8,138 nucleotides of DNA from Deltaproteobacteria bacterium. GTDB lineage: Bacteria; Myxococcota; Polyangia; Polyangiales; B10-G4. The notes below the pieces were generated by a model that made no database searches, was not told the origin of the DNA, and was given only the letters and a program-made list of their open reading frames with translations. Shown here piece after piece: positions 6,591 through 8,138 of this stretch (its first letter is position 1; every line of letters starts with the position of its first letter). The translations under genes were made by a program, and so were the position numbers. The stretch is from contig JAFDCW010000153.1 of assembly GCA_019312705.1 (NCBI GenBank), forward strand, positions 1 to 8,138, read 5' to 3'.

Positions 6591-7552
6591 GGCGCGAGAC
6601 CAGCATCCCGCATGAGGGCCTGGTCCGCGTCGGCATCGGCGTTGCCCGTCGTGAGCAGCTTCTCTCCGTAGAAGATGCTGTTGGCCCCGGCCATGAAGCA
6701 AAGCAGCTGGGCTTCACGGTTCAGGTTGGCCCGGCCCGCCGAGAGACGAACGCGTACCTCGGGCATCAGGATGCGGGCGGTCGCGATCGCCCGCACGAGC
6801 TCGAGGGAGTCGACCGGGGGCCGGTCCTCGAGGGGCGTACCTTCGACGGGAACCAACGCGTTGATGGGAACGCTGCCCGGGCGAGTCGGAAGATTCGCCA
6901 GGGTCGCGAGCATCGCGCAGCGATCGTTGATGGACTCGCCCATGCCGATGATGCCGCCGCAACACACGCTGATGCCATTCTTGGCCACCCGGTCGAGGGT
7001 CGCGAGGCGCTCCTCGTAGGTCCGGGTGGTGATGATCTCCCCGTAAAACTCTTTCGAGGTATCGAGGTTGTGGTTGTACGCCGTAAGCCCGGCGTCAGCG
7101 AGGCGCGCGGCCTGCTCGTCGGTGAGCATTCCGAGGGTCATGCATGTCTCGAGGCCAAGGCTGCCGACGCCGCGCACCATCTCGATCACGCGGTCGAAGG
7201 CCGGGCCGTCTTTGGCGTCACGCCAGGCCGCGCCCATGCAGAAGCGAGTCGAGCCGGCGTCCTTGGCGATGCGGGCCTTCTGGACCACTTCGTCGACGGG
7301 CAGGAAGCGCTCGGGCTCGACCTCCGTCGAATGGTGGGACGACTGAGGGCAGTACCCACAATCCTCGGCACACCCTCCGGTCTTGATCGAGAGCAGCGCG
7401 CAGAGCTGCACCTGGTTCTCCGGGTGGTGCTTCCGGTGCACCCCTTGGGCTCGGTGGAGCAGCTCCATCAGAGGCAGGTCGTGGATCGCCCGGACCTCTT
7501 TGACGGTGGCCGAGGGGCGCGGCATTGCCGACTCTTGTTGCATGACAGTCAT
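6572..7552 (-). CDS. bioB: Biotin synthase
   Basis: This radical SAM enzyme inserts sulfur into dethiobiotin in the last step of biotin synthesis, in the cytoplasm. The radical SAM cluster motif is CAEDCGYC (Cys61, 65, 68 of a 326-residue protein). The ligands of the second [2Fe-2S] cluster line up with Cys105 ([10 protein letters not shown]), Cys137 (LETCMTLG), Cys197 (ISVCCGG) and Arg269 (VRLSAGR). Substrate-site signatures [23 protein letters not shown] and [18 protein letters not shown] are intact. Similarity to the E. coli enzyme as I remember it is high throughout, except that the C-terminal tail is shorter, ending soon after GLAPMPPSC. Three starts are possible: ATG 7552, ATG 7543 and ATG 7525. 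None has a good ribosome binding site. The 7525 start would give the N-terminal length usual for the family (about nine residues shorter) and is perhaps the real one. No other bio genes are visible, so it seems monocistronic, convergent with the giant gene. Confidence 0.97.
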   Translation of the reverse strand: MTVMQQESAMPRPSATVKEVRAIHDLPLMELLHRAQGVHRKHHPENQVQLCALLSIKTGGCAEDCGYCPQSSHHSTEVEPERFLPVDEVVQKARIAKDAGSTRFCMGAAWRDAKDGPAFDRVIEMVRGVGSLGLETCMTLGMLTDEQAARLADAGLTAYNHNLDTSKEFYGEIITTRTYEERLATLDRVAKNGISVCCGGIIGMGESINDRCAMLATLANLPTRPGSVPINALVPVEGTPLEDRPPVDSLELVRAIATARILMPEVRVRLSAGRANLNREAQLLCFMAGANSIFYGEKLLTTGNADADADQALMRDAGLAPMPPSC

Positions 7553-7553
7553 G
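7541..7553. promoter_or_regulatory. Perfect dyad over the bioB start region, candidate operator
   Basis: CATGAC-A-GTCATG is a perfect inverted repeat with six-base arms and a one-base centre. It contains both upstream candidate ATG codons of bioB. If translation really starts at ATG 7525, the dyad lies in the untranslated leader just downstream of the predicted transcription start, a common repressor position. It does not resemble the BirA or BioR sites I know. Symmetry is directly visible; operator function is inference. Confidence 0.35.
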
Positions 7554-7561
7554 GACGAAGC

Positions 7562-7591
7562 GATTTAGCCCAAGCGGGTCGGTCCCCGCAA
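7562..7591 (-). promoter_or_regulatory. bioB: Possible bioB promoter
   Basis: On the minus strand, TTGCGG (7591-7586) and TAAATC (7567-7562) are separated by 18 bases and resemble -35 and -10 hexamers. The -10-like element is the only A/T-rich patch in the intergenic region. The expected start near 7555 would leave a leader of about 30 bases only if bioB begins at ATG 7525. An imperfectly placed dyad, GCGGG-n6-CCCGC (7574-7589), lies across the spacer and the edge of the -35 element. The match is weak. Confidence 0.25.
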
Positions 7592-7625
7592 GTCGACGCC
7601 TCACTCTCACCTTGACGCTGCTGGG

Positions 7626-8138
7626 GTGGCGATTGACCCTGTCGGCTCCGTGGCAGCCCCCGCCCAATCCGCCGAGAGCGTGAAACGCCCGGTGGCCGAA
7701 GTCCCGTCGCAGATCCTCGCCGCCTCGCCCATCCTCGGGGTTCTGGCCGCTCTGGCGGCAATCGTCGATCTCCTGCTCAATCACGGCATCGTCCGCAGCC
7801 TCACGGGCATCCTCGACCACCCCACGCATCTCACCCTGTCGAACCTCGGCGGGCTTCCCCGGAACCTGGCCGCCGTCGCCGGCTTCGTCGCCCTCGCGGC
7901 GGCCCTCACGCAATTCCTCAGCGCTCCCCGGAAGGGCCGGATCACCCGCGGCATGGGCCTCGCCGGCTTCGGCGGTATCTTCCTGCCCATCGTGGCAGTC
8001 GCGACCATCCTCCCCCCGGAGTTCCTCGCGCGCCGATGGACCTATCTCATCGTCTTCGCCGTAGGCGCCGGAAACGTGCTCACGATCCTCATCAGCGCGA
8101 CCGGCGCCCGACGACCGGGCCCCCTCGGCCTGCGTCTC
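7626..8138 (+). CDS. Multi-pass membrane protein of unknown function (3' truncated by window edge)
   Basis: The frame is open from just after a TAG at 7566-7568 to the last base of the window. From GTG 7626 it gives 171 visible residues. GTG 7650 is an alternative start; neither has a clear ribosome binding site. Four hydrophobic helices are apparent at about residues 30-51 (QILAASPILGVLAALAAIVD), 80-98 (NLAAVAGFVALAAALTQFL), 109-130 and 138-158. The basic loops SAPRKGRITR (99-108) and TGARRPG (159-165) set the likely cytoplasmic sides. The G/C third-position bias and the coherent hydrophobic pattern support this strand over the antisense frames. I recognise no family motif. It is transcribed divergently from bioB with about 70 bases between them; a functional link to biotin is not evident. 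Confidence 0.75.
   Translation, partial: MAIDPVGSVAAPAQSAESVKRPVAEVPSQILAASPILGVLAALAAIVDLLLNHGIVRSLTGILDHPTHLTLSNLGGLPRNLAAVAGFVALAAALTQFLSAPRKGRITRGMGLAGFGGIFLPIVAVATILPPEFLARRWTYLIVFAVGAGNVLTILISATGARRPGPLGLRL

Noticed and set aside
6102..6671. Forward frame that reads through the 54-base array as an 18-residue repeat protein
   Set aside because: It begins inside the giant gene in another frame and ends inside bioB antisense. The repeat codes only because its period is a multiple of three; there is no start signal near the array.
6448..6717. Minus-strand frame across the array and the 3' end of bioB
   Set aside because: It overlaps conserved bioB codons in another frame and encodes only a repeated low-complexity peptide.
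7218..7913. Antisense frame of 231 residues over bioB's 5' end and the last membrane gene
   Set aside because: It overlaps bioB in a different frame and opposes a coherent four-helix membrane protein with better codon bias.

Overview
The window is GC-rich DNA with strong G/C preference at third codon positions and long spurious antisense reading frames. It looks like a chromosomal segment of a Myxococcota-like (deltaproteobacterial) bacterium. That placement is an inference from base composition, a CsgA/C-factor-like dehydrogenase, and a giant FecR-VIT-VWA envelope protein paired with an ECF sigma factor. Nothing points to a phage, plasmid, transposon or CRISPR array.

Layout: (1) 2-580 (+), the 3' part of a short-chain dehydrogenase of the C-factor/sniffer type, cut by the left edge. 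(2) 696-1391 (+), a small cysteine-containing lipoprotein with a very strong ribosome binding site, followed by two tandem hairpins and a T-run that resemble an intrinsic terminator. (3) 1566-2126 (+), an ECF sigma factor whose leader and first codons are unusually rich in inverted repeats. (4) 2128-6429 (+), starting one base after the sigma stop codon, a 1433-residue single-pass membrane protein: acidic cytoplasmic N-terminus, one transmembrane helix, FecR domain, VIT domain, von Willebrand A domain with a MIDAS-like motif, a Gly/Pro/Arg-rich linker, TPR-like helices and a YfaP/DUF2135-like C-terminal domain. (5) 6430-6571, a convergent intergenic region filled by a 54-base tandem repeat with a conserved hairpin; its last degenerate copy runs into the end of bioB. 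(6) 6572-7552 (-), biotin synthase bioB. (7) 7626 to the right edge (+), the start of a four-helix membrane protein of unknown function, divergent from bioB.

The most interesting unit is the sigma factor/giant-receptor pair at 1500-6429. FecR domains are known from cell-surface signalling, where a membrane-anchored FecR controls an ECF sigma factor. Here the FecR module sits between a cytoplasmic tail that could hold the sigma factor and a very large extracytoplasmic array of protein-binding domains (VIT, VWA, TPR, DUF2135) resembling inter-alpha-trypsin-inhibitor heavy chains. I infer a one-protein sensor and anti-sigma factor that reads an envelope event, possibly a binding or proteolytic one, and releases the co-translated sigma factor. 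The domain content is visible in the sequence; the signalling role is inferred. The dehydrogenase, lipoprotein, bioB and the last membrane protein look like independent transcription units.
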